Source: CAZSLZ01 sp964607865
GTDB taxonomy: Bacteria > Vulcanimicrobiota > JAJTBE01 > CAZSLZ01
Assembly (NCBI GenBank): GCA_964607865.1
Contig: CAZSLZ010000064.1
Location: forward strand, 1-17,508
DNA: 17,508 bases
Reading direction: 5' to 3'
This document shows, piece after piece, positions 1 to 6,406 of the stretch. The first letter of the stretch is position 1, and every line of letters starts with the position of its first letter. The translations under genes and the position numbers were made by a program. Under the pieces are notes generated by a model. It saw only the letters and a program-made list of their open reading frames with translations. It searched no databases and had not been told where the DNA came from.

Positions 1-14
1 GCTCTATTTAACAT
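1..14 (-). CDS. 5' end of a leftward gene cut by the window edge
   Basis: Only the first four codons are visible (Met-Leu-Asn-Arg, then a partial codon), so no function can be given. The start is supported by a full AAAGGAG ribosome binding site on the minus strand at 21-27, six bases before the ATG at 12-14. It lies downstream of HU on the same strand, separated from it by the HU terminator, so it probably has its own promoter. A competing minus-strand reading frame (ATG near 91, about 28 codons) runs through the same bases and stops inside the window, but it has a poorer ribosome binding site. Confidence 0.5.
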
Positions 15-260
15 TTAAAACTCCTTTGTAATTATAAGTACCAGAAAAAAGGCATAATAAAACCATGGCCGATTTTTCTAGAATTTTCATTAAATAAAAG
101 GTAAATTCCTTCAAAACCCAGGTCTATTTGAAACTACTACAATAGTAGCATAACAGCTGTCTCCATCTATTTCCTGCATCTGCCGTAATTTTAATGGCAG
201 ATATAGCATTTCTGCCTTAAAATCTTACAATTTATCCAGTCGCAACAGAGTTTTTACCAT
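15..260. other. Intergenic stretch with two small hairpins
   Basis: About 250 bases lie between the gene start at the left edge and the HU terminator. Two inverted repeats are visible. One is a 6-bp stem at 134-139/143-148 with a 3-base loop. The other is a 7-bp stem at 178-184/196-202 (ATCTGCC/GGCAGAT), extended by two weaker pairs. Neither has a T-tract, so they are not terminators; on the minus strand they would sit in the 5' leader of the left-edge gene. A 32-codon minus-strand ORF (111-209) with a weak AAGG ahead of it overlaps both. No convincing promoter was seen. Confidence 0.35.
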
Positions 261-293
261 AAAAAAATAGAGGCAACTTCAAGCTGCCCCTAT
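261..293 (-). terminator. Rho-independent terminator of the HU gene
   Basis: Read on the minus strand, a 9-bp stem (ATAGGGGCA / TGCCTCTAT, one G-T pair) with a short loop is followed directly by seven T. It begins about 18 bases after the HU stop codon. This arrangement is typical of an intrinsic terminator and suggests HU is transcribed alone. Confidence 0.85.
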
Positions 294-311
294 CTTTACT
301 TATTCAAACAC

Positions 312-611
312 TTATTTTACAGCGTCTTTCAGAGCCTTTCCGGGTTTGAATGCAGGGACCTTTCTGGCCTTGATGTGAATCTTTTCTCCGGTTCTGGGGT
401 TTCTTCCGGTTCTGCCCTTTCTTGAGCGAACTTCAAATGATCCGAAGGGGATCAAGCGAACTGAATGACCCTTTTTCAGCTGTTCCTGAATTACATCCAG
501 AATGGAATTAAGAACAGTAGTGGTGTCTTTCTTTGACATTTCTGCTTTTTTTGCAACAGCTTCAATTAATTCACCTTTTCCCATGATTTTCTTCTTGGTT
601 TTTGTGGCCAT
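312..611 (-). CDS. hup: HU/IHF-family DNA-binding protein
   Basis: A 99-residue small basic histone-like protein that bends and compacts DNA as a dimer in the nucleoid. The family core is complete: the N-terminal helices begin at about residue 11 (GKGELIEAVAKKAEMSKKD). The beta-arm signature follows (FGSFEVRSRKGRTGRNPRTG), with the DNA-intercalating proline in the arm (RNPRTG). The C-terminal segment is AFKPGKALKDAV. The usual length is about 90 residues; the extra length is a lysine-rich N-terminal extension (MATKTKKKIM). The start at 611 is favoured because an AAAGGAGG site lies nine bases upstream, whereas the internal Met10 has none. HU and IHF subunits cannot be told apart with certainty here, but the sequence is closest to HU. 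The gene is flanked by its own terminator. Confidence 0.95.
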   Translation of the reverse strand: MATKTKKKIMGKGELIEAVAKKAEMSKKDTTTVLNSILDVIQEQLKKGHSVRLIPFGSFEVRSRKGRTGRNPRTGEKIHIKARKVPAFKPGKALKDAVK

Positions 612-640
612 AACCCAAATCCTCCTTTAATAAATTTAAA

Positions 641-664
641 TTACCTGCACTCAATTCGCTTCAT
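641..664 (-). other. Possible 7-codon leader ORF ahead of HU
   Basis: On the minus strand an ATG at 664 opens a frame of seven codons (MKRIECR) ending in TAA at 641, about 30 bases before the HU start. A GAAGGAG motif lies ten bases upstream (675-681). It could be a leader peptide or chance. No attenuator-like hairpin is evident between it and HU. Confidence 0.15.
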
Positions 665-819
665 TTCAAGAAAACTCCTTCTAAAAATAAAAAAAAATTG
701 TTATTTCGGGGTTTAAACCACTTTTTTTTTAAAATTCCTATACCCAAAGGGTTAATTACAGATTGAAAATTTCACCTTACACGCCATGGGTACTTCAGAG
801 TGCAACAGGTTTTATAAAA

Positions 820-843
820 ATATAGATTAATATTAATCTATAT
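820..843. repeat. 24-bp perfect palindrome, possible operator
   Basis: The arm ATATAGATTAAT is followed immediately by its reverse complement, giving a 24-bp perfect dyad with no loop. It has no T-tract after it and is AT-only except for one G/C pair per arm, so it does not resemble a terminator. It sits between the divergent HU and polymerase genes and 20 bases before a candidate small ORF. A binding site for a dimeric regulator is possible, but this is inference. Confidence 0.5.
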
Positions 844-863
844 ACTAATATCAAAGGAAACAA

Positions 864-965
864 ATGCCAATTGAAATTTTTTCTGTTTGCGATGGTTGGT
901 TTAAAAAATTTCAAATTAATTTGAGTTGTTATTTATTTACTAAATTTGAAAATATTAATTTTTAA
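864..965 (+). CDS. Candidate 33-residue small protein
   Basis: An ATG at 864 opens a 33-codon frame (starts MPIEIFSVCDGWFKK, ends ENINF) closed by TAA. An AAAGGA motif five bases before the ATG is a plausible ribosome binding site. The region is strongly AT-rich and the product resembles no family I know. The frame could be chance; the Cys, Trp and Phe content and the upstream palindrome are the only points in its favour. Confidence 0.2.
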   Translation: MPIEIFSVCDGWFKKFQINLSCYLFTKFENINF

Positions 966-1178
966 CCACAAAAAAATTAATTTTATTAAATAGAACGGCA
1001 ACTAATTTAACTTTCTTATAATTCCTATACTCAAGCCTTTTTCCTTCCAAAAATTAGTTTTTAAGGAAAAATTTTCTGTTACAACTAAATATAGTAGGAC
1101 TCAAGTATAAATTTTCTTCACAGGACTATGGTCTCTGGCGTCAAAATACTCATAAAAATATTTTTTCAGGTGGATATT

Positions 1179-3404
1179 ATGAATTTTGAAAATTTACCTT
1201 TCTATTCCAATAAAATTCTATTCGGCCATGACCCCACACAAAAACTGGTGGCGGTGGAAATCGACACCAGACAAGCTCCCTGTCAGGCCACTCTTTTCTA
1301 CAGAAAAGATGACAAGATTACAAACCAGCAGGAGGACTTCTTCCCCTTCGTCCTGGTTCAGAGCCTGTCTTTTTTAAGAGATTTCAAAAGAGAATGGTTC
1401 CCCAAAACACTGGCTGGAAACTCTGAATACAGCTATATTGCTTTCTGTAAAGATTCCAATACGCTTCAAGCAATGCTTGCCCACCTGAAAAAAGTAACCA
1501 GGCAGGGTTACGGAAGCCCATACTCTCCATATTTATATTATAGCGATCTGGTAAATCAATATCTCGTCAGCTCCGGAAAAACCCTGTTCAAGGGCATGAC
1601 TTTCAACCACCTTCATAGAATGCAATTGGACATTGAAACCTATTGCCACCCTGATTTTGAATTTTCCAACCCCGAAAGGGAATCGGATAAGATAATTATT
1701 ATTGCCATGTCCGACAACCGGGGTTGGAAACGGATTTTATCCCTGAAAGATTTTGATGAACCCCAACTGCTCAAAGAGATGGTCAGGGAGATTCAGGAAA
1801 GGGACCCTGACGTAATTGAAGGCCACAATATCCACAAATTCGACTTCGAATATATTTCCACCAGAGCCAGAATGCATAAAGTCAGGTTGAAGGTAGGCCG
1901 TGATAAAAGTGCCCTGAAAAAACATAACTCCCGGATGAGTATAGCTGAGCGCAAAATAGTATATCCCAAATATGAAATATATGGCCGGCATATTATAGAC
2001 ACATGGATTCTGGCACAGCATTATGATGTCACCGCAAGGGAGCTGGAATCATATAGTTTGAAGGATATCGCCCGTCATTTCCAGGTTTCTCCTGCAGGCC
2101 GGGTTTATGTTGAAGGTTCAAAAATTGCATCCACCTGGGATAAAGACCCCGACACACTTTTAAAATATGCCACCCATGATGTGGAAGAAACCAGGGGAAT
2201 CAGTGGAATTTTATCTCCCCCTTATTTCATGCAGACCCAGATTTTTCCGTTTTCTTATCAGAATGTAACAGTCAGGGGAAACGCCACCCGAATTGATACC
2301 CTGTTTGTTCGTGAATACCTCCGCCAGGAACATGCCATCCCCAAACCTCCCCAGGGCAGAAGTTTCGCCGGCGCATACACTGATATATTCCAGAAAGGGC
2401 TGGTTAAAAATGTATTACATGTAGATGTAGCTTCCCTTTATCCATCTGTAATGCTGGCTTTTCAATATTTTCCCGCCAGGGACAGCCTGAAAATATTCGA
2501 GTCCCTGCTTAAAGATTTAAGGGAGTTCAGGCTGCAGGCCAAAAAAGAAATGAAAGAAACACAAGATTTTCATGAAAAAGATTTCTTAAATGCCCTGCAA
2601 AACACGTTCAAAATTTTAATAAATTCTTTTTATGGTTACTTGGGTTTCTCTTTCGGACATTTTGCCGATTTTGACATGGCAGAAGCTACCACAGCCAAAG
2701 GCCAGGAAATAATAAGGCAAATGGTGGACTGGCTGAAAATTAAAAACTGCAGGCTGATTGAACTGGATACTGACGGCATCTATTTTACACCACCTGATAG
2801 CATAGATACCACTGAAAAAGAAGACACGCTGGTAGAAGAACTTAATGCCACCCTGCCCGAAGGTATAGAAGTGGAACTGGACGGAAGATACAAGGCTATG
2901 TTCAGTTACAAGATGAAAAATTATATATTGCTTGATTACGATAATAAAATGTATATTAAGGGTTCCGGGTTTAAATCCCGGGGGTTGGAATTGTTCCAGC
3001 GCAAATTTATAGAAGAAATGTTTTTCCTTCTGTTAACAGATAACAAGAGTAAAATTCCCGGCCTGCTGGAAGAATACAAACAAAGAATTCTAAAACATGA
3101 ATGGGAAGTCCGTGACTTCCAGAAAAGCGAAACTTTGCAGGAATCTCTGGATACTTACAGCCAAAAAATAGAAGAAAGCAGACGAAACCCAGCTGCGGTT
3201 TACGAGTTGGCTCTGGAATCACAGCGGGATTATCGCACCGGCGATCAGATTTCCTATTACATTACAGGTAACAAAAAAACCGTTACAGCTTATAAAAACT
3301 GTAAAATGGCTTACTTGTGGGATAAAGCAACCCCCGACGAAAATGTGAAATACTATGCCGGCAAGCTGGACGCACTATACAAGAAATTTAACAAATTATT
3401 CTAA
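1179..3404 (+). CDS. Family B DNA polymerase with 3'-5' exonuclease
   Basis: A 741-residue DNA-directed DNA polymerase of the PolB superfamily. The proofreading exonuclease motifs are intact: Exo I LDIE (about residues 150-153), Exo II NIHKFD (217-222) and Exo III YATHD (330-334). The polymerase motifs are also intact: motif A DVASLYPS (416-423), motif B KILINSFYG (478-486) and motif C LDTDG (529-533). All catalytic acidic residues are present, so it should be active in synthesis and editing. The length is near that of archaeal PolB (about 775 residues). The A-to-B spacing is somewhat short, which implies a trimmed fingers region. I chose the ATG at 1179 because CAGGTGGAT lies just upstream and homology-like sequence begins there; the frame stays open 17 codons further up without support. 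In bacteria such enzymes usually serve repair or lesion bypass rather than replication. The next gene begins 18 bases after its stop. Confidence 0.93.
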   Translation: MNFENLPFYSNKILFGHDPTQKLVAVEIDTRQAPCQATLFYRKDDKITNQQEDFFPFVLVQSLSFLRDFKREWFPKTLAGNSEYSYIAFCKDSNTLQAMLAHLKKVTRQGYGSPYSPYLYYSDLVNQYLVSSGKTLFKGMTFNHLHRMQLDIETYCHPDFEFSNPERESDKIIIIAMSDNRGWKRILSLKDFDEPQLLKEMVREIQERDPDVIEGHNIHKFDFEYISTRARMHKVRLKVGRDKSALKKHNSRMSIAERKIVYPKYEIYGRHIIDTWILAQHYDVTARELESYSLKDIARHFQVSPAGRVYVEGSKIASTWDKDPDTLLKYATHDVEETRGISGILSPPYFMQTQIFPFSYQNVTVRGNATRIDTLFVREYLRQEHAIPKPPQGRSFAGAYTDIFQKGLVKNVLHVDVASLYPSVMLAFQYFPARDSLKIFESLLKDLREFRLQAKKEMKETQDFHEKDFLNALQNTFKILINSFYGYLGFSFGHFADFDMAEATTAKGQEIIRQMVDWLKIKNCRLIELDTDGIYFTPPDSIDTTEKEDTLVEELNATLPEGIEVELDGRYKAMFSYKMKNYILLDYDNKMYIKGSGFKSRGLELFQRKFIEEMFFLLLTDNKSKIPGLLEEYKQRILKHEWEVRDFQKSETLQESLDTYSQKIEESRRNPAAVYELALESQRDYRTGDQISYYITGNKKTVTAYKNCKMAYLWDKATPDENVKYYAGKLDALYKKFNKLF

Positions 3405-3422
3405 ATGTTTGACGGAGAAAAA

Positions 3423-4400
3423 ATGGTTAAAGCAATTATTCCATCAGCAGGTTTTGGCACCCGTCTTCTGCCTTTCACAAAAGAAAAACCCAAGCCACTT
3501 TTTCCGGTTATGAACCACCCCATAATGGAGTTGATCATCAATATTCTGGGCAATGCGGGCATAAGGCAAATTGGAATAAACCTGCATCATTTAAGCAGGC
3601 AGATTGAAGACTTTTTTATTGGAAAATCATTTACTGATACAAAGTTTTATTTTTCAAAAGAAAAAATAATAATGAATACCGGGGGAGGTATAGCCGGGTT
3701 CAAGGATTTTCTGAGTGATACCGACGATTTTATTGTTCATAACAGCGATATTTTACATAATTTAAACCTGGATGAAATCTTAACTTTTCACAGAAGCAGG
3801 GGCCAGCTGGCAACCATGGTTCTGGTGGATAACCCTCCGGGCAACCGGGTAATGGTGGGTGAAAATTTTAAAGTGGTGGATATAGCCGGGAAACTGGGCA
3901 GAAAATTTACTTCCAGCTATGAACTTTATCATGGCGGTGGCATTTTCTTGTATAACAGGAAAATTTTCGATTATTTTCCCACACATCGCCAGCCGTTTTC
4001 AATAATTCCCGTTCTTCTTGAGCTGGTTAAAACCAGGCCGGGCAGTGTATTGGCTTACGTTGCCCCAAAAAAATCATATTGGAAGGATATGGGTAACCTG
4101 GCTTCTTACCTGGATCTTCACCGGGATTTATTATCCAGAAAAATTATCAGCTTTCCAGGCTTGCCTGAAGTTAAAGGTTCGGTTTCAGTCGGTGAAAACA
4201 CGGAAATTCCACCTGATTTAAACCAGAAGGGCTTTCTTTGCGTGGGCAACAATGTCAGGATTAATTCCAGAGTGGTTCTGGAAGATTGTGTCATCTGGGA
4301 CGACGTGGAAATATCTTCTCGATGTAAATTTATAAATTCTTTGATTTCTCCATCCAACCTGGTGGGTGAACGGGTTGAATGCACATACAGAAAAATCTAA
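3423..4400 (+). CDS. Sugar-phosphate nucleotidyltransferase (MurU/ManC-like)
   Basis: A 325-residue GT-A-fold nucleotidyltransferase that would join a sugar 1-phosphate to an NTP, giving an NDP-sugar in the cytoplasm. The N-terminal signature GFGTRLLPFT (10-19) with PKPLFPV (23-29) binds the nucleotide. NTGGGI (85-90) is like the TGGGI segment of MurNAc-1-P uridylyltransferases and mannose-1-P guanylyltransferases. NSD (107-109) supplies the metal-binding Asp, and WKDMGN (220-225) matches the family's W-x-D-x-G. From about 250 the sequence forms hexapeptide-like beta-helix turns (VSVGENTEI, LCVGNNVRI, CVIWDDVEI). The substrate cannot be assigned. The ATG at 3423 is preferred over the one at 3405, which abuts the polymerase stop, because GGAG lies five bases before 3423. 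It is likely cotranscribed with the polymerase gene. Its stop is 1 bp from the stop of the converging gene. Confidence 0.88.
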   Translation: MVKAIIPSAGFGTRLLPFTKEKPKPLFPVMNHPIMELIINILGNAGIRQIGINLHHLSRQIEDFFIGKSFTDTKFYFSKEKIIMNTGGGIAGFKDFLSDTDDFIVHNSDILHNLNLDEILTFHRSRGQLATMVLVDNPPGNRVMVGENFKVVDIAGKLGRKFTSSYELYHGGGIFLYNRKIFDYFPTHRQPFSIIPVLLELVKTRPGSVLAYVAPKKSYWKDMGNLASYLDLHRDLLSRKIISFPGLPEVKGSVSVGENTEIPPDLNQKGFLCVGNNVRINSRVVLEDCVIWDDVEISSRCKFINSLISPSNLVGERVECTYRKI

Positions 4401-4401
4401 G

Positions 4402-6183
4402 TTATTCTTTCACCAGGTTAACATAATACTGAACCAGGGGTGTATGAAACAGTTTATCGGATAGTTTTCCTGCTAATTCTCCGTTAACAGGATATAAGTA
4501 ATCCTTTTCAGCTGTGGCAACAGAGATATCTCTTACCATCTTCACTTCGAACTTGGATTTTTTCTGATCTTTGAATTTTTTCATCCACTGAATTTCATAT
4601 TTATCCCAGCAGGCTCTCAAAGCTACATAATCCATAGTTTTAATGTCAGCGCCTCTTAATTTTCTGGCTTGCTGAAATAATCGGTTGGTAATACTGATTT
4701 TTACTTTCTTGCTCATTTTAGTTTCGTCTTCCATATAGGGGATAAGAGATTCACCTTCCAGGGTTTCGGGAACCGGGACCTGTGCCAGGCTTAATATTGT
4801 TGGTAGAATATCCACATGTTCAGCAAAGGTCTTCACCATTTTTCCCTTTGCCTGTTCAGGTAAATGAATAATAAGGGGAATATTCACTTCCGTATCGCTT
4901 AATACGGGTGAATTATGTCCTTTTACAACGTGCCTGTTTAAAAATTTATACCCTAAAGACTGGCCATGATCTGAACTTACTATGATGATAGAATTGTCAT
5001 AATATCCCATTTTCTTCAGTTTTTTCAGAAATTCACCAAATTGTTCATCCATATAATGAATTGAAGTATCATAACGATCTCTAAGAAAATCAAAAGATTT
5101 ATCCTGGGTTGATATAAAACTGTTGTAACTTTTTGTCATCTTATCAATATCACCAAAAAAAAAGTCGTTATTTTCAGGAACCAGGTATGGAAAATGGGGT
5201 TCGAAAATATGTGCCCAGATGAAAACAGGTTGACGCTCTCTCCGGAGAGTATTAAGAATATAATCGTAATACAAGCCCAGAGGGTAAGGGTCTCCGATTT
5301 TATCATCCATACTTTTGGGATTGTAATAAACAAAAATACTATAGAAACGTATATTTGTAGATAGAAACTGGCTCAACCACCATAAGTCTTTCCTGGTATG
5401 ATACTTGGTCAATAGCCTGCCAGGCCAGGTGTTTTCAAAAGAAAGAATAACCTCCCTGTTATCAAAATACCTGGTGGTAATACCGTTAAAATATGTAAAA
5501 CTTATAAAACTGTTTCCATTATAACCGTTTTCTTTCAGAATTTTGGCTATATTGGTAATGTTGCCTGATTGCTGGTTGAAACGGGGATAAATGCCGGTAG
5601 AAATACTTTTCATACTCAACTCGGTTTTACTGGTATTGGCTTTCATATTCTCAAAATAGTAAGATTCCTTAATAAATTCATTTAAATTGGGGGCAGTTTC
5701 ACGGTAATAATTGCTGGGAGATAGATGAAACCGGTTTAAAGAGTCATGGGTTATTAAAATAATATTGGGGCTGTCAGTCTTTACCTTTTCTGCAACCGGT
5801 TCATTTTTAAAATAATCTATCAGAAAAAAGACAGTACCCAGGGCAAGGCAACTCATGCCAAATATTAACAGCGGTTTTTTTACTTCGACAGCAAATTTTC
5901 TTATTTTCTTATAGCTAAAAATATTTTTTCGGTGGACAAAAAAGAATACCATTCCCAGAATAACAAGCGCAACAAGAAGAAGTTTCATTGCTGTTTCTCC
6001 AAGATAGTTGCCTCTATAAAGAGAAAAGGTGATTATGAATTTAAAATAGATAACATTAATGTATAATAAAATGAGATAACTCAGAAAGATAGAAAAAAAA
6101 CCTGAATATTTGGAGTATTTTTCCGGGGCACCTGTTTCTTTAACCCAAAACTTGTTAACAAAAGCAGTAAACCCTTTTTCCAT
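4402..6183 (-). CDS. Sulfatase/LTA-synthase-like membrane enzyme (main reading frame)
   Basis: This open frame (593 residues) carries all of the catalytic domain of an alkaline-phosphatase-superfamily enzyme. It has metal-binding Asp in ITHDSLN (144-150), a probable Thr nucleophile in SKTELSM (185-191) where sulfatases have CxPSR, SSDHGQSLG (403-411) and KGHNSP (421-426). The absence of Cys or Ser in a CxPSR motif argues against a classical sulfatase. It favours an LtaS-, phosphoethanolamine-transferase- or phosphoglycerol-transferase-like role on the outer face of the membrane. Hydrophobic segments lie at about 28-54, 66-83 and 103-122. The ATG at 6183 has no ribosome binding site and falls just after a hydrophobic stretch. 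The true gene almost certainly starts at 6397, with a one-base shift at 6262-6269 (see next entry). The restored protein is 664 residues with five membrane segments, the LtaS-like topology. It is the last gene of a leftward cluster. Confidence 0.85.
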   Translation of the reverse strand: MEKGFTAFVNKFWVKETGAPEKYSKYSGFFSIFLSYLILLYINVIYFKFIITFSLYRGNYLGETAMKLLLVALVILGMVFFFVHRKNIFSYKKIRKFAVEVKKPLLIFGMSCLALGTVFFLIDYFKNEPVAEKVKTDSPNIILITHDSLNRFHLSPSNYYRETAPNLNEFIKESYYFENMKANTSKTELSMKSISTGIYPRFNQQSGNITNIAKILKENGYNGNSFISFTYFNGITTRYFDNREVILSFENTWPGRLLTKYHTRKDLWWLSQFLSTNIRFYSIFVYYNPKSMDDKIGDPYPLGLYYDYILNTLRRERQPVFIWAHIFEPHFPYLVPENNDFFFGDIDKMTKSYNSFISTQDKSFDFLRDRYDTSIHYMDEQFGEFLKKLKKMGYYDNSIIIVSSDHGQSLGYKFLNRHVVKGHNSPVLSDTEVNIPLIIHLPEQAKGKMVKTFAEHVDILPTILSLAQVPVPETLEGESLIPYMEDETKMSKKVKISITNRLFQQARKLRGADIKTMDYVALRACWDKYEIQWMKKFKDQKKSKFEVKMVRDISVATAEKDYLYPVNGELAGKLSDKLFHTPLVQYYVNLVKE

Positions 6184-6397
6184 CAGCCATAGAATAACCG
6201 CGGCAAGGCAGGTTGCAATAAAGATAAAACCTGAAAAAATGAAAATATTTTTGATGATTGTAAAAAAAAGGCAGTTGAGCTGAAATCAGGTAATCAACCC
6301 GGAAAATGCCGTCAAGAACCATTAAGAAAATAGCTGCAATATATATTAAAACAAACTGGAAACTGATTTCCGGTGTTTTTAACCTGTATTTTCCCAT
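6155..6397 (-). pseudogene. Frameshifted N-terminal piece of the sulfatase-like gene
   Basis: The ATG at 6397 starts a frame coding MGKYRLKTPEISFQF and a first membrane segment (about residues 12-28), reading well to QLPFF at residue 45. It then hits a run of eight T (plus-strand A at 6262-6269). Past this point the 80-codon frame gives unlikely sequence and stops at 6155. Removing one T gives TIIKNIFIFSGFIF and a second membrane helix that runs in frame into the Met at 6183. The start lies 9 bases after the stop of the TPR gene upstream, with AAGG nearby. Possible causes are a sequencing or assembly error in the homopolymer, a real null mutation, slippage or phase variation. Confidence 0.8.
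6262..6269. other. A8/T8 homopolymer at the frameshift site
   Basis: Eight consecutive A on the plus strand (eight T in the coding sense) sit exactly where the two halves of the sulfatase-like gene change frame. A tract of seven would restore one continuous 664-residue protein. Confidence 0.85.
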
Positions 6398-6406
6398 TTT
6401 ATAACC

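Larger units (their letters stand above)
612..1178. other. AT-rich divergent intergenic region between HU and the polymerase
   Basis: About 570 very AT-rich bases separate the leftward HU gene from the rightward polymerase gene, so promoters for both should lie here. I found a TATAAT at 1017-1022 and a TATAAA at 1106-1111 on the plus strand, but neither has a good -35 at proper spacing. Other contents are a 24-bp palindrome (820-843), a 14-bp palindrome (911-924) and a candidate 33-codon ORF (864-965). An 11-base direct repeat (AATTCCTATAC) occurs near 735 and 1020. No RNA gene was recognised. Confidence 0.5.

Noticed and set aside
1043..1075. Imperfect hairpin (TTCC-A5 ... T5-AAGGAA) before the polymerase gene
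   Set aside because: AT-only stem with a bulge and no T-tract after it on the plus strand; too weak to call a terminator or riboswitch.
1128..1178. Upstream extension of the polymerase by 17 codons
   Set aside because: The added residues are unlike the family, and the AGGTGG site points to the ATG at 1179.
6155..6397. Separate 80-residue protein
   Set aside because: Only its first 45 or so residues look like protein; the rest is out-of-frame sequence of the sulfatase-like gene after the T8 tract.
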